The position numbers were made by a program, and so were the translations under genes. Of a DNA stretch of 64,000 nucleotides, positions 26,911 through 36,844 are shown piece by piece (positions within the stretch are counted from its first letter, which is position 1; every line of letters begins with the position of its first letter). The DNA is from Allosaccharopolyspora coralli (GTDB taxonomy: Bacteria > Actinomycetota > Actinomycetes > Mycobacteriales > Pseudonocardiaceae). The notes beneath the pieces are model-generated. The model made no database searches and was not told where the DNA came from. It saw nothing but the letters and a program-made list of their open reading frames with translations. The DNA lies in the NCBI RefSeq assembly GCF_009664835.1, contig NZ_CP045929.1, forward strand, positions 2,046,001 through 2,110,000, given 5' to 3'.

Positions 26911-27828
26911 CGCGCGATCGAGTGCCGTTTCCACACCGGGGTCCGGCTCGGGCCACCCCGGGTAGGGCGGGGGAGTGCCGCCGAACTCGGGGCACCGTTG
27001 CTGGTGGTCGCACCACTGGCACAACTTGCCGGGACTCGCGCGGAAATCGCCGGTGTTTCCGGCACGCTGAATCGCCTGCCAGATCGCCTCCAATGTGCGC
27101 TCGAACCGCCGCAGCTCCGCTTCGTCCGGTGTGTACGCGAGGGACTGCCCGTCGCGTAGGTACATCAGCAGCAGCTGCCGGGGAATCTCACCTCGTGTCC
27201 GCCACAGCACCAGGGCGTAGAACTTCATCTGGAACAGGGCCTTGGCCTCGCCGACCTCACGCGGCGCCGCGCCGGTCTTGTAGTCGACGAGCCGCACCTC
27301 ACCGGTGGGTGCGACGTCCACGCGGTCGATGAACCCACGCAGCAGAACTCCGGACTCGAGCTCGGTCTCCACCCGCAGCTCGCACGACTCCGGTTCGAGT
27401 CGCTGCGGGTCCTCCAGCGCGAAATACGAGTCGAGCAGACCCGAAGCCGACTCCAGCCACGAGTCGAGCTGGGGATCGTCCGCGCCGTCGAAGAGCTCGC
27501 CCAGTTCGGGTTGCTCGGCGACCAGGCCCCGCCACGTCGGGGCGAGAAGCTCGTGCGCGCGCTCCCGTACCCGCTCGGCCGCGGGCAGCGCGAACAGCTG
27601 TTCCAGCACGGAATGCACGACGGTCCCCCGCACCTGGGCCTTCGAAGGAGCCTCCGGAATCCGGTCGACGGCGCGGAAGCGGTACAGCAGCGGGCACTGC
27701 TTGAAATCGCTCGCGCGGGACGGTGACAGCGCGGGTCGGCGGCTGGTGCTCGTCGTCGCGGTACCGGTCGTCGCGGTGCTCGGGCCGGGCTGGCCGGGGG
27801 TGCGGGTAGAGGGGGGCGTGTCCGCCAT
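26905..27828 (-). CDS. RecB/Cas4-type exonuclease (PD-(D/E)XK with Fe-S-type cysteines)
   Basis: Protein of 307 residues of the RecB-family nuclease group (probable Rv2119 counterpart). An N-terminal Cys lies in ASDFKQCPLLYRFR. RGTVVHSVLEQLF is the region of the first catalytic His/Glu, and EVRLVDYKTGAAP is the PD-(D/E)XK core with Asp and Lys. The C-terminal LCQWCDHQQRCPEFG supplies three cysteines for an iron-sulfur cluster, as in Cas4/AddB. No cas genes are near. The ATG at 27828 is chosen because TAGGGT (27836-27841, minus strand) lies 7 nt before it; the GTG at 27834 would leave only one base. Confidence 0.88.
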   Translation of the reverse strand: MADTPPSTRTPGQPGPSTATTGTATTSTSRRPALSPSRASDFKQCPLLYRFRAVDRIPEAPSKAQVRGTVVHSVLEQLFALPAAERVRERAHELLAPTWRGLVAEQPELGELFDGADDPQLDSWLESASGLLDSYFALEDPQRLEPESCELRVETELESGVLLRGFIDRVDVAPTGEVRLVDYKTGAAPREVGEAKALFQMKFYALVLWRTRGEIPRQLLLMYLRDGQSLAYTPDEAELRRFERTLEAIWQAIQRAGNTGDFRASPGKLCQWCDHQQRCPEFGGTPPPYPGWPEPDPGVETALDRAD

Positions 27829-27835
27829 GGACACG

Positions 27836-27841
27836 ACCCTA
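27836..27841 (-). promoter_or_regulatory. -10 element of the RecB-type nuclease gene (leaderless)
   Basis: TAGGGT on the minus strand, 7 nt before ATG 27828. It decides between two possible starts. Confidence 0.45.
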
Positions 27842-27938
27842 GGACACGGCCCCGACAGCGATCAGCACCCCGACCGGACCGCATGTCGCGAGATCACGAT
27901 CCGGGCATGGGCCAACGGTGCTCACACGAGCAGGGTTC

Positions 27939-27944
27939 TACCCT
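27939..27944 (+). promoter_or_regulatory. -10 element of the M50 protease gene (leaderless)
   Basis: TACCCT fits TANNNT and lies 6 nt before ATG 27951. Confidence 0.4.
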
Positions 27945-27950
27945 GCCCGC

Positions 27951-29090
27951 ATGGCCACCACGGCGCGGCACGGCCGCGGACTGTTCCGGGACGGCGGGCT
28001 CCTGCTCGGGCGGGTCGCCGGTGTTCCCGTGCTGCTGTCCGTCTCGTGGTGGATCGGCGCGGTGCTCATCGTGTTGCTGTACACGCCACTGGTGTCCCGG
28101 CTCGTCCCCGAGATCGACCTTTGGACCAGCGCGTTCGTCGCCGCGGTGTTCACCGTCCTGCTCGCGGCCTCCGTCCTCCTGCACGAACTCGGTCACTGCG
28201 TGACGGCACTGCGGCTCGGGCTACCTGTGCAGCGGGTACGCCTGTACCTGCTGGGCGGCCTGACCGAGATCACGCGCACGCCACCGCGACCCCGGCAGGA
28301 GGGACTCATCGCGGGCGCGGGCCCGGCGGTGTCGTTGGCGCTGGCCGCGCTGTTCGGGCTGTGCTGGCTGCTCGTCACCCCGGGCGGAGTGGTTTGGCTG
28401 CTGGTCGCGCAGACGTGCGTCGCCAACCTCGCGGTGGGGGTGTTCAACCTGCTGCCCGGGTTGCCGCTCGACGGCGGACGGATGTTGCGTGCGGCGACTT
28501 GGGCGACCACCGGCAAGCGCACGAGCGGCACGACGGCGGGCGTGATCGGCGCGGCGGCGGTCGCGGTCGCGCTCATCGTGTGGGCCCTGTCCGGGATGAT
28601 CAACGACGCCCAGGACCAATGGCTACGCCTGGGCGTGTGTGTGCTCATGGCGTGGTTCGTCGTGGCAGGCGCGGGCGCCGAGCACGCCGCCGAACAACGA
28701 ACCCGCTGGCCCGACGACCTCGAACTGAGCGAGCTGATCCGCCCGGTGCTGCAACTGCCCGCGGAGAGCCCGGTCGCGGACGCGCTGCTCGCCGCGGCGG
28801 GTCGGGGAGTGGTGCTGGTGCGCGCCGACGGCATCGCGGTCGGCCTGCTCGACCAGCACGCCGCGGAACGGCTCGCCACGCGCGCACCCCACGAACCCGC
28901 CGAGCGGGCCGCCGAGCCCGTCGGCCCGGAGACGATCGTGCTCGACACCGACCCCGCCGATTCCGTGCTCGAGCGAGTCCAGACGGTGTTGGCGTGGCAG
29001 TTCCTCGTCGTGGACGCCGAAGGCAGGCCGAGCGGGGTGCTGCGCCGCGAGGACGTCCGGCGTGCGCTCTCCGGCGGAGACCGCGACTGA
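27951..29090 (+). CDS. Site-2-protease-type membrane metallopeptidase (M50) with CBS domain
   Basis: Membrane-embedded zinc protease of 379 residues. Several hydrophobic helices are visible from residue 14 on. The zinc motif HELGH lies in LLHELGHCVTALRLGLPVQ; the second ligand motif is NLLPGLPLDGGRML (LDG). The C-terminal region (ELIRPVLQLPAESPVADAL to VLRREDVRRAL) has the shape of CBS repeats. Rseptype proteases cut membrane proteins, often anti-sigma factors. The ATG at 27951 is preceded by TACCCT (27939-27944) at 7 nt, suggesting a leaderless message. The substrate is unknown. Confidence 0.9.
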   Translation: MATTARHGRGLFRDGGLLLGRVAGVPVLLSVSWWIGAVLIVLLYTPLVSRLVPEIDLWTSAFVAAVFTVLLAASVLLHELGHCVTALRLGLPVQRVRLYLLGGLTEITRTPPRPRQEGLIAGAGPAVSLALAALFGLCWLLVTPGGVVWLLVAQTCVANLAVGVFNLLPGLPLDGGRMLRAATWATTGKRTSGTTAGVIGAAAVAVALIVWALSGMINDAQDQWLRLGVCVLMAWFVVAGAGAEHAAEQRTRWPDDLELSELIRPVLQLPAESPVADALLAAAGRGVVLVRADGIAVGLLDQHAAERLATRAPHEPAERAAEPVGPETIVLDTDPADSVLERVQTVLAWQFLVVDAEGRPSGVLRREDVRRALSGGDRD

Positions 29091-29999
<909 letters not shown>

Positions 30000-30007
30000 T
30001 CTCGGCA

Positions 30008-30034
30008 CCCACCACCGGACGGTCCGGCGGTGGG
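30008..30034. terminator. Hairpin between convergent trmI and membrane-protein genes
   Basis: Arms CCCACCACCGGAC and GTCCGGCGGTGGG pair over 13 bases with one mismatch around a very short loop. No U-tract follows. It can serve both genes. Confidence 0.6.
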
Positions 30035-30053
30035 CCCGAAGACCGCGTACGGA

Positions 30054-30848
30054 TCAGAAGCCGTACGTCTCGCAGTACTTCCACTCGCCGTCCTCGAGCG
30101 TGAACGGCACGTCCCGCTCGGGGTTGGACAGCTGCTCCATCTGCTCGGCGACCTCGGGCGGCATGTTCTCGGCCACCTCCGGGTCGAGCTGGCTCTGCAT
30201 GCCGGGGATCCTCGTCTCGACGGTGACCATGGCCTCGGTCTCCGAGATCTGGGTCGAGCCCTTGACGACGAACTCGACCTCCGGAAGTCCCTCGGGGTTC
30301 GGCGGTGGGGGCGGCATCGGTACGTCGCCGGTGATCTCCGGGGCCGGCATGTTCTTGAGGTCACTGCACATCATGTTCAGGAGGTCGCCGCTTCCGTTGT
30401 TGAGCGCGGCGTAGTACTCGTTGGCGGCCTCCTCCGGGGTGTTGGACGGCGTGTTCGTCCCGGAGTCGTCGGTGCCACCGGGCTCGCTCGCCTCCGTGGT
30501 CTCGGCGCCGGAAGCGGTGGAGTCCTCTTCGCCGCCGCTGAAGGCGGTGCCGACCGCGAGCAGCAGGACGAGGAGCATGACACCGCCCGCGGCGAGACCG
30601 ACGATCAAGCCCGTCTTGTTCTTCTGCGGCGGTGGCGCGCCGGGGCCGCCGAAACCGGGCCGGCCGTACCCCTGCTGGTGTCCGTAGCCGGGCTGCTGCC
30701 CGTAACCCGGGTGCTGTGGCTGACCAGGATGCTGGCCGTAACCCTGCTGCGGATAGCCGCCGGACTGGGGGTAGCCGCCCTGCGGTTGCCCGTACGGGCC
30801 CTGCTGGCCGTAGCCGCCCTGGCCGGGCTGCTGCGGTGGGTAGTTCAT
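30054..30848 (-). CDS. Membrane-anchored protein with Gly/Pro/Tyr/Gln-rich N-terminus (tandem set, 1st by position)
   Basis: Protein of 264 residues. The cytoplasmic N-terminus (about 75 residues) is low-complexity, made of PGYGQQ- and GGYPQ-like repeats. A single membrane helix follows KNKTGLIVGLAAGGVMLL near residues 78-98. The extracytoplasmic part has an acidic linker, a helical region (EEAANEYYAALNN) with a Cys (NMMCSDLKN), and ends FTLEDGEWKYCETYGF. The two later genes share this architecture. The fold suggests an NTF2-like/DUF4878-type domain. Function is unknown. The ATG at 30848 is used; the frame is open further upstream, but that part overlaps low-complexity sequence of the next gene. 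Confidence 0.82.
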   Translation of the reverse strand: MNYPPQQPGQGGYGQQGPYGQPQGGYPQSGGYPQQGYGQHPGQPQHPGYGQQPGYGHQQGYGRPGFGGPGAPPPQKNKTGLIVGLAAGGVMLLVLLLAVGTAFSGGEEDSTASGAETTEASEPGGTDDSGTNTPSNTPEEAANEYYAALNNGSGDLLNMMCSDLKNMPAPEITGDVPMPPPPPNPEGLPEVEFVVKGSTQISETEAMVTVETRIPGMQSQLDPEVAENMPPEVAEQMEQLSNPERDVPFTLEDGEWKYCETYGF

Positions 30849-30915
30849 CGGTGCTGCTCCTCGTGGATTCTGTTGTCTTCTCGACGGCATGGCCAGGGCC
30901 CCGACGGGGGCCGGA

Positions 30916-31701
30916 TCACGGACCGAGCGATGCGGGGTTCGGGTGGGTGCAGACCTTCCAGTCCCCGTCCTCGGTGTTGAGATAGAGCTCGAGCGTGTCG
31001 TCCGGCGGTTCGTCGGGCGTGGTGACGCGTAGCGGCACGAAAGCCTGGTCGCCGTCTCGGCGGACCTCGCGGATCGTGAACTCCGCATTCGCCATCTGCC
31101 GCTTCTGGGCTTCGGGGAGGCTCTCCCTGGCCGCCTTCTGCACCTTCGGATCGAGCTGGGGACGCATCCGGTCCAGCTCGCGTTCGCACACGATCGGGGC
31201 AAACTCCTGCTCGCTGACGAAGCGGCCGTCGCGCACCTGCTGGGTGAGCAGCGCGAGATAGTCCTCGGCGACGGGTTTCGGCCCGCCGGAGAACAGGAAG
31301 TAACCGCCGAGCACGAGGCCGCCGAGCAGAACGACACCGCCGGCCGCGAGGCCGACGACGAGCCCGGTCTTTTTCTTCTTCGGTGGGCCGTCGTAGGGCC
31401 CTGGCTGGCCGAAGCCCTGCTGCGGTTGCCCGTAGCCGGGCTGGGGCGGCGCGCCGTACCCCTGCGGGCCGTAACCCGGTTGCTGCCCATAGGCCGGGTG
31501 GCCGTATCCCTGGTTGCCATGGCCTGGGTAGCCCTGCGGTGGTCCGGAGCCGGGCTGCGGACCGCTCGGCGGGTAATGGCCACCGGGCTGCTGCGGTGGT
31601 TGCTGGCCGTGACCGCCCTGACCGGGGCCGTACTGACCCGGCTGCCCGGGACCCTGCCCCGGGTACGGCGGCCCGTGACCGGGCGGCGGTGGGTACGTCA
31701 T
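30916..31701 (-). CDS. Membrane-anchored protein, paralogue with Gly/Pro/Tyr/Gln-rich N-terminus (2nd)
   Basis: Protein of 261 residues built like its neighbour: N-terminal PGYGQ-type low-complexity region, basic stretch KKKKTGLVVGLAAGG leading into one membrane helix, and an outside domain starting PVAEDYLALLTQQVRDGRF. A Cys follows in PIVCERELDR and the end reads EDGDWKVCTHPNP. The basic-plus-helix segments of the two paralogues (TGL.VGLAAGGV.LL) are nearly identical, so they arose by duplication. The two genes and the third upstream gene face the same way with short gaps. Function unknown. Confidence 0.82.
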   Translation of the reverse strand: MTYPPPPGHGPPYPGQGPGQPGQYGPGQGGHGQQPPQQPGGHYPPSGPQPGSGPPQGYPGHGNQGYGHPAYGQQPGYGPQGYGAPPQPGYGQPQQGFGQPGPYDGPPKKKKTGLVVGLAAGGVVLLGGLVLGGYFLFSGGPKPVAEDYLALLTQQVRDGRFVSEQEFAPIVCERELDRMRPQLDPKVQKAARESLPEAQKRQMANAEFTIREVRRDGDQAFVPLRVTTPDEPPDDTLELYLNTEDGDWKVCTHPNPASLGP

Positions 31702-31778
31702 GCTGTTCACCTCGGAATCGGTGTCGTGGCGTGGTGCGCTTGCTGGTGGGGGGCGGGCGTCGGATTGGGCTTGCCGGA

Positions 31779-32417
31779 TCACTCGAGAAGGCGGCAGAGC
31801 TTCCAGCTCCCGTTCTCTGCGACGAAACCGATGGTCTGGTCGACGGGATAGGACGTGCCGTCGAGCTCGAAGGTTCCCGAAACCCGTGCGGTCGCGACCC
31901 GCCCGTCGCCCTCGGTTCCGGCGACCCGGAGGTCGAAGCGGCCACGCGCGAGCTCCCGGAGCTGACCCTGCAACGTCGGCCGCTCGGCCGTGCACAGCAG
32001 GGACTCGACCGAGGCGGTCTCGTCCGCGTTCAGGTGGTGAGCCACCGTCCTGGCGACCGGCTGTGGGTCGCCAGGCCCCCGGTTGAGCGCGTACCAGACG
32101 CCTGCGCCGAGCGCGCCGAGCACGAGCAGCAACACGCCCACCGCGAGGACCCGGCCTGTTCTCCTGACCGGGCCGGGTGGTTCCCGCAGGTAGTCCTCGG
32201 GCGCCTGATCGGGGCCGTTTCGGCCGGTCACGCCCGACCACCCCGGCGCCACCGGGAACTGCGGCCCGGATTCCGGCGGCGCGCTGCGTTCGTTGTCGTC
32301 GAGTCCGCTCGCCTGGTTGCCGTACCACGCGGGCTGCTGTTGCGGAGCCTTCGCCGGTGCCCCAGTGACCGGGCGGTCCCCACCTTCCCGCTCGGGTCGT
32401 GACGGCGGGTCGGTCAT
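31779..32417 (-). CDS. Membrane-anchored protein with shared Cys-pair domain (3rd)
   Basis: Protein of 212 residues. The Pro/Gly/Glu-rich N-terminus lacks the PGYGQ repeats of its neighbours. One membrane helix lies near VLAVGVLLLVLGALGAGVWY. The outside domain has SVESLLCTAERPT and ends GSWKLCRLLE, so the position of the two cysteines and the W-K-x-C end match the other two proteins, although the rest is divergent. The ATG at 32417 is preceded by GGGAGG; the GTG at 32435 is in frame but would place the ribosome site inside the gene. It is transcribed away from mpa. Confidence 0.8.
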   Translation of the reverse strand: MTDPPSRPEREGGDRPVTGAPAKAPQQQPAWYGNQASGLDDNERSAPPESGPQFPVAPGWSGVTGRNGPDQAPEDYLREPPGPVRRTGRVLAVGVLLLVLGALGAGVWYALNRGPGDPQPVARTVAHHLNADETASVESLLCTAERPTLQGQLRELARGRFDLRVAGTEGDGRVATARVSGTFELDGTSYPVDQTIGFVAENGSWKLCRLLE

Positions 32418-32964
32418 GGCGTCCTCCCTCGGCACACCGCGTGGTGATGATCGTGATCGTGCTCGGCGCGCCTAGTAGACCAGAGCCGACACGCGCGGGT
32501 GGGCGAAGTGGATATTTTGGGTCTCCGGCCCATGCCGTCACTGCGCGTACGCGGTCCCGGTCCCGGAAGAAAAGGCGGCGCCGGAGGCGTTGCTCAGGAG
32601 GGACACCCGAGCAGGTTGTTCCAAATGATGGGAGAAGTTCCGGAGTCCGTGACGTGCGCCACCCGGTTGCCGGAGTGGTCCGCTTCATTGCCGCCGCGTG
32701 GCCGAGATCTGGCTGTGCGTGACGACGAGGTGCCGGTCAGCGGGGTCGGTGCCCTGAAGGTGACCGTATGCGCAAGAACCGAACGGGCGACACGATCCCG
32801 ACCTTGCGTACACGGCCGCGGCGCGCTCGGGGCGGCGAACTCCGCGTCATTGATGGGGAATCGCCGCGAGGTGTGGCAGTCTGGGCCGTCCGGTGGGCAA
32901 TCGCCGCCGAATGTCGGTGATCGCCGGTACCGTCGAGGTACGAGTACGGGAGGAGGGTGCCGAC
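32418..32964. other. Gene-free divergent region between the membrane-protein set and mpa
   Basis: About 550 bases with no supported gene. The part next to mpa holds two direct repeats GGSAATCGCCGC (32855-32867 and 32895-32907, 40 bp apart), a partial third (GGTGATCGCCGG, 32916-32927) and the mpa -10 element. Confidence 0.55.
32928..32933 (+). promoter_or_regulatory. -10 element of the mpa promoter
   Basis: TACCGT fits TANNNT. The start would lie near 32940, giving a ~25-nt leader with a GGAGGAGG ribosome site before ATG 32965. This rules against the more upstream GTG 32893 and ATG 32911. Confidence 0.5.
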
Positions 32965-34758
32965 ATGCAGCACGATCGTCCCAGCAGCCGGCCCGAGGAG
33001 GGCGGCGAGCAGCAGACTGGGCGCAGCGCCGAGCACAACAGCCAGATTCGTCTCCTGGAGGACGAGGTGGCCTCGCTGCGACAGAAGCTCAACGAGTCCC
33101 CCCAACAGGCCCGAGTGCTGGAAGACCGTCTGGCCGAGGCATCCGAAAGAGTGAGCCAGCTCACCGAACGGAACGCCAAACTCACCGAGACTTTGAAGGA
33201 AGCGCGGGGCCAGCTGACCGCGCTGCGTGAAGAGGTGGACCGTCTCGCCCAGCCCCCGAGCGGGTACGGCGTGTTCCTCGCCCGGTTCGAGGACGGCACG
33301 GTGGACGTGTTCACCTCCGGACGCCGGATGCGGGTGGCGGTCTCGCCCAACGTCGAGACCGAGCAGTTGCAGCTGGGGCAGTCGGTCCGGCTCAACGAGG
33401 CGCTCACCGTGGTCGAGGCCGGCTCGTTCGAGGCGACCGGGGAAGTCTGCACCTTCCGTGAGCTGCTGCCTGCCACCGAGGTGGGGCACGGGCCGCGTGC
33501 GCTGGTGCTCGGCCACACCGACGAGGAACGGGTCGTGTGGTTGACCGACCACCTGGTTGACGGCGGACTCAAGTCCGGCGACTCAGTGCTGGTGGACAGC
33601 AAGGCGGGCTACGCCTACGACGTCGTGCCGAAGGCCGAGGTCGAGGACCTCACGCTGGAAGAGGTGCCGGACGTCGGCTACCTCGACATCGGTGGTCTGG
33701 GCGGTCAGATCGAGGAGATCCGCGACGCAGTCGAGCTGCCGTTCCTGCACTCGGAGCTGTACGTGCAGTATCAGCTGCGCCCGCCGAAGGGCGTGCTGCT
33801 CTACGGCCCGCCGGGGTGCGGTAAGACGCTCATCGCGAAAGCGGTGGCGAACTCCCTGGCCAAGAAGGTCGCCGCGGCCCGAGGGGACGACGACGGCCAG
33901 GCCAAGTCGTACTTCCTCAACATCAAGGGCCCGGAGCTGCTCAACAAGTTCGTCGGTGAGACCGAGCGACACATCCGCATGATCTTCCAGCGGGCGCGGG
34001 AGAAGGCCTCCGAGGGCACGCCGGTGATCGTGTTCTTCGACGAGATGGATTCCATCTTCCGGACCCGGGGCAGCGGGGTCTCCTCCGACGTGGAGACCAC
34101 GATCGTGCCGCAGCTGCTCAGTGAGATCGACGGCGTCGAGGGACTCGAGAACGTCATCGTCATCGGTGCTTCCAACCGTGAGGACATGATCGACCCGGCG
34201 ATCCTGCGCCCCGGCAGGCTCGACGTGAAGATCAAGATCGAGCGCCCGGACGCCGAGTCGGCGAAGGACATCTTCTCCAAGTACCTGACCAAGCAACTGC
34301 CGATTCACGAGGAGGATCTGCGGGAGTTCGGCGGCGACCAGGAAGCCTGCGTCGACGCGATGATCCAGACCACTGTGGAGCGGATGTACTCGGAGACCGA
34401 CGACAACCGATTCCTGGAGGTCACCTACGCCAACGGGGACAAGGACGTCCTGTACTTCAAGGACTTCAACTCCGGCGCGATGATCCAGAACATCGTGGAC
34501 CGGGCGAAGAAGTCGGCGATCAAGGCGGCCTTGGACACCGGCCAGGGCGGACTGCGGGTCCAGCACCTGCAGGACGCGATCATCGACGAGTTCTCCGAGA
34601 ACGAGGATCTGCCCAACACCACCAACCCGGACGACTGGGCGAGGATCTCCGGCAAGAAGGGCGAACGGATCGTCTACATCCGCACCCTGGTCAGCGGCAA
34701 GAACCAGGAATCGGGCCGGGCGATCGACACAGCCACCAACACCGGCCAGTACCTCTGA
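32965..34758 (+). CDS. mpa: Mycobacterial-type proteasome ATPase (ARC/Mpa)
   Basis: Hexameric AAA+ ring that recognises pupylated proteins, unfolds them and feeds them to the 20S proteasome. The 597-residue protein has an N-terminal coiled coil (about 25-90, which binds Pup), an OB-like interdomain, and an AAA module with Walker [11 protein letters not shown] (about 280-289), Walker [11 protein letters not shown] and an SRH region [18 protein letters not shown]. The C-terminus NTGQYL supplies the QYL tail that docks in the proteasome. The start choice is supported by the promoter and ribosome site. It is encoded apart from prcBA, with two other genes between. Confidence 0.95.
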   Translation: MQHDRPSSRPEEGGEQQTGRSAEHNSQIRLLEDEVASLRQKLNESPQQARVLEDRLAEASERVSQLTERNAKLTETLKEARGQLTALREEVDRLAQPPSGYGVFLARFEDGTVDVFTSGRRMRVAVSPNVETEQLQLGQSVRLNEALTVVEAGSFEATGEVCTFRELLPATEVGHGPRALVLGHTDEERVVWLTDHLVDGGLKSGDSVLVDSKAGYAYDVVPKAEVEDLTLEEVPDVGYLDIGGLGGQIEEIRDAVELPFLHSELYVQYQLRPPKGVLLYGPPGCGKTLIAKAVANSLAKKVAAARGDDDGQAKSYFLNIKGPELLNKFVGETERHIRMIFQRAREKASEGTPVIVFFDEMDSIFRTRGSGVSSDVETTIVPQLLSEIDGVEGLENVIVIGASNREDMIDPAILRPGRLDVKIKIERPDAESAKDIFSKYLTKQLPIHEEDLREFGGDQEACVDAMIQTTVERMYSETDDNRFLEVTYANGDKDVLYFKDFNSGAMIQNIVDRAKKSAIKAALDTGQGGLRVQHLQDAIIDEFSENEDLPNTTNPDDWARISGKKGERIVYIRTLVSGKNQESGRAIDTATNTGQYL

Positions 34759-34860
34759 GAGCGCATCGGGGAACTTGGGGAGGTGGTCCGGTACCGCCGC
34801 CCCAGTTCGCGCCTCGCGGCCTCGTCGCTGCGGGATCGATTTCTCGAGTAGCGACCTACG
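34757..34860. repeat. Dispersed palindromic repeat at the 3' end of mpa
   Basis: Begins inside the mpa stop codon. AGAGCGCATCGGGGAACTTG then GGTGGTCCGGTACCGCCGCC is the reverse of the element at 36120-36160, followed by GTCGCTGCGGGATCGATTTC, also found near 53660. The neighbouring aldo-keto reductase gene starts later. Confidence 0.7.
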
Positions 34861-35033
34861 CAGCGAGATCGCTGTCCTGGCGAGGAGGGCACTGGGATCC
34901 CGCGGGTGATCGGGCTGCGTCGGTGGTGAAACACCCGTCGGCGCACGAGAGGCGACGTACGCCGCCCGGCGTGCGGTCCTGCGAGGCCGCCACGCCGGGC
35001 GGCGTTCGGCTGTCGGATGCCGGTCGGGCCGGA

Positions 35034-35039
35034 TAGGTT
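35034..35039 (+). promoter_or_regulatory. -10 element of the aldo-keto reductase gene (leaderless)
   Basis: TAGGTT fits TANNNT and lies 6 nt before ATG 35046. Confidence 0.42.
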
Positions 35040-35045
35040 CGGCGC

Positions 35046-36005
35046 ATGACAGCGCACCGCGTCGAGCGTCCCGCCATCGAACGGATCGGCGTCGGGCTGG
35101 CCGCGCTGGGCAGGCCCGCCTATCTCAACGTCGGAGCCCCGGCATTGTCGCCGCAACACCGCACGGTGGACGCGATGCGGGATCTCACGGCCGTCGTGCT
35201 CGATTCCGCGTACGCCAACGGGGTGCGATGGGTGGATGCGGCCCGTTCGTACGGCAGTGCCGAGGAGTTCCTCTCCAGCTGGCTCCACCGGCGCGGTCAC
35301 GGCGACGTCACGGTCTCCAGCAAGTGGGGCTACGCGTACGTGGCCGAGTGGCGGCAGGAGACCGAGGTCCACGAGGTCAAGGAACACTCGGTGGAGCGGC
35401 TGCACACGCAGTGGGACGAGACGCGAGCGCTGCTCGGCGACCGTGTGTCGTTGTACCAGGTGCACTCGCTGACCACCGACAGCCCGCTGTTCGAGGACCT
35501 CGCCCTGCAGCACCGTCTCGCGAACCTGCGTGACGAGGGCGTGCGGGTCGGCTTCTCGACCTCCGGTGCACGACAGGCCGACACGGTGGAGCGGGCCTGG
35601 GATCTGGAGGTCGGTGGCGCGCAGCTGTTCAGCGCCGTCCAGTCGACATGGAACGCGTTGGAGCCGTCCGTGGGCAACGCGCTCGCCGAGGTTCACCACG
35701 GGGGCTGGACCGTGTTGGTCAAGGAGTCCTTGGCCAACGGTCGCCTGGCAGTGGATCCGCCGCAGCTGGTCAGCGCCCTGGCGGAGTCCTACGGCGTGGG
35801 CTCGGACGCGGTCGCTCTCGCCTACGTGCTCGACCAGCCGTGGGTCGACGTGGTCCTCGTGGGCCCGTCCAGCGTGAGCCAACTCGAGTCGAACCTGACG
35901 TCGACGACGGTGCGGTTGTCGGCCACCGATCGGGACGTGCTGGCGGCCGTGGCGACCGATCCGGCGACGTACTGGGGCACGCGGGCATCCCTTCCGTGGG
36001 ACTGA
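35046..36005 (+). CDS. Aldo/keto reductase
   Basis: NAD(P)H-dependent aldo/keto reductase of 319 residues. The catalytic tetrad is visible: Asp in VRWVDAARSYG with the Tyr in the same motif, Lys in SSKWGYA and His in LYQVHSLT. The substrate-binding and cofactor regions follow in AVQSTWNALE and VGPSSVSQLESNL. These enzymes reduce aldehydes or ketones; the substrate is unknown. It lies between mpa and dop with no obvious link to the proteasome. Confidence 0.9.
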   Translation: MTAHRVERPAIERIGVGLAALGRPAYLNVGAPALSPQHRTVDAMRDLTAVVLDSAYANGVRWVDAARSYGSAEEFLSSWLHRRGHGDVTVSSKWGYAYVAEWRQETEVHEVKEHSVERLHTQWDETRALLGDRVSLYQVHSLTTDSPLFEDLALQHRLANLRDEGVRVGFSTSGARQADTVERAWDLEVGGAQLFSAVQSTWNALEPSVGNALAEVHHGGWTVLVKESLANGRLAVDPPQLVSALAESYGVGSDAVALAYVLDQPWVDVVLVGPSSVSQLESNLTSTTVRLSATDRDVLAAVATDPATYWGTRASLPWD

Positions 36006-36170
36006 GAACACCTGTCAGGCGGTGTTGCTCGGTGGCTCGGATGGCGGAACCTCAGCGTTCTCTTCGCTGCGGGATCGGTCTCGAGCAGCCACCTACGCGA
36101 CGAGTCCGGCTCCGGGGCGGCGGTACCGGACCACCCACCCCAGTTCCACAATGCGCTCTGCGTGCGCTGA
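36006..36170. repeat. Dispersed repeat region in a convergent junction
   Basis: Contains GTGTTGCTCGGTGGCTCGGA and GGCGGAACCTCA, then CGCTGCGGGATCGGTCTCGA, then GGCGGTACCGGACCACCCAC and CAGTTCCACAATGCGCTCTG. Both element types recur elsewhere. The last part is the reverse complement of 34757-34800. Confidence 0.7.
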
Positions 36171-36214
36171 GACCTACGTGGGTGCTCGATGAGCGGACCC
36201 GCTGACGACGCTCC

Positions 36215-36733
36215 TCAGTCGCCCAGCCGGCGGGAGAACCATTCCTCGATGAACTGGCGGCCGTCCGGAACGAACGAGAAGCCGGGGTCGCCCAGCTTGG
36301 CCCGGAGTTCGTCCAGCGGCATCCAGCCACCGTCGGCTACTTCATCCGGTTGATGGACGATCGAGCCGCTCCAGCGAGTCTCGTAGACGAACGCGTGGAA
36401 CCGCACTGTCGCCAGCTCGTGGACAGTACGGAACCGCCACCGCACAGCGCTGCCCGTGACGCCGAGTTCCTCGGCCAGTTCCCGGCGTGCGGCGGCGTCG
36501 GGATCCTCGCCCGCCGCGACGACACCACCGGCCCAGCAGTCGTACATCCCCGGGTACACCTCTTTGGAGTCGGTTCTGCGGTGCACGTACACCGAACGGC
36601 CGTCTTGGGAGCGGACGAGTACGGCCGTGGCCGCGTGCCAGAGCCCTTCTCGGCGCATCCGCGCGCGGGAGGCGGCGCCGACCACGGCTCCCGCCGCGTC
36701 GTAGACCGCGATCTGCTCGTCCCGCACGCTCAT
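36215..36733 (-). CDS. Nudix hydrolase
   Basis: Nudix-domain hydrolase of 172 residues. The Nudix box is [20 protein letters not shown], fitting GX5EX7REUXEEXGU (with REL...EELGV). These enzymes hydrolyse nucleoside-diphosphate-linked compounds. The N-terminal [17 protein letters not shown] and WHAATAVLV, and [13 protein letters not shown], resemble the IPP-isomerase/Nudix-like branch. The substrate is not clear. The ATG at 36733 is the start. It lies divergent to dop. Confidence 0.88.
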   Translation of the reverse strand: MSVRDEQIAVYDAAGAVVGAASRARMRREGLWHAATAVLVRSQDGRSVYVHRRTDSKEVYPGMYDCWAGGVVAAGEDPDAAARRELAEELGVTGSAVRWRFRTVHELATVRFHAFVYETRWSGSIVHQPDEVADGGWMPLDELRAKLGDPGFSFVPDGRQFIEEWFSRRLGD

Positions 36734-36831
36734 CGTCCGATCGTGTCAGCTCGGCGTTCGCGACCGTCGCGCGGCACGGCGGTCGCCGTGTCGTTCCCGC
36801 GCTGTGATCCCCCGTGCCGGTGCACAACCCG

Positions 36832-36837
36832 TACGCT
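36832..36837 (+). promoter_or_regulatory. -10 element of dop (leaderless)
   Basis: TACGCT fits TANNNT and lies 7 nt before ATG 36845. Confidence 0.42.
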
Positions 36838-36844
36838 GCGGGGT

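Noticed and set aside
26905-27828. Cas4 and a CRISPR locus
   Set aside because: The nuclease has Cas4-like cysteines, but there are no cas genes or spaced repeats in the window, and the position next to trmI fits the chromosomal RecB-type gene.
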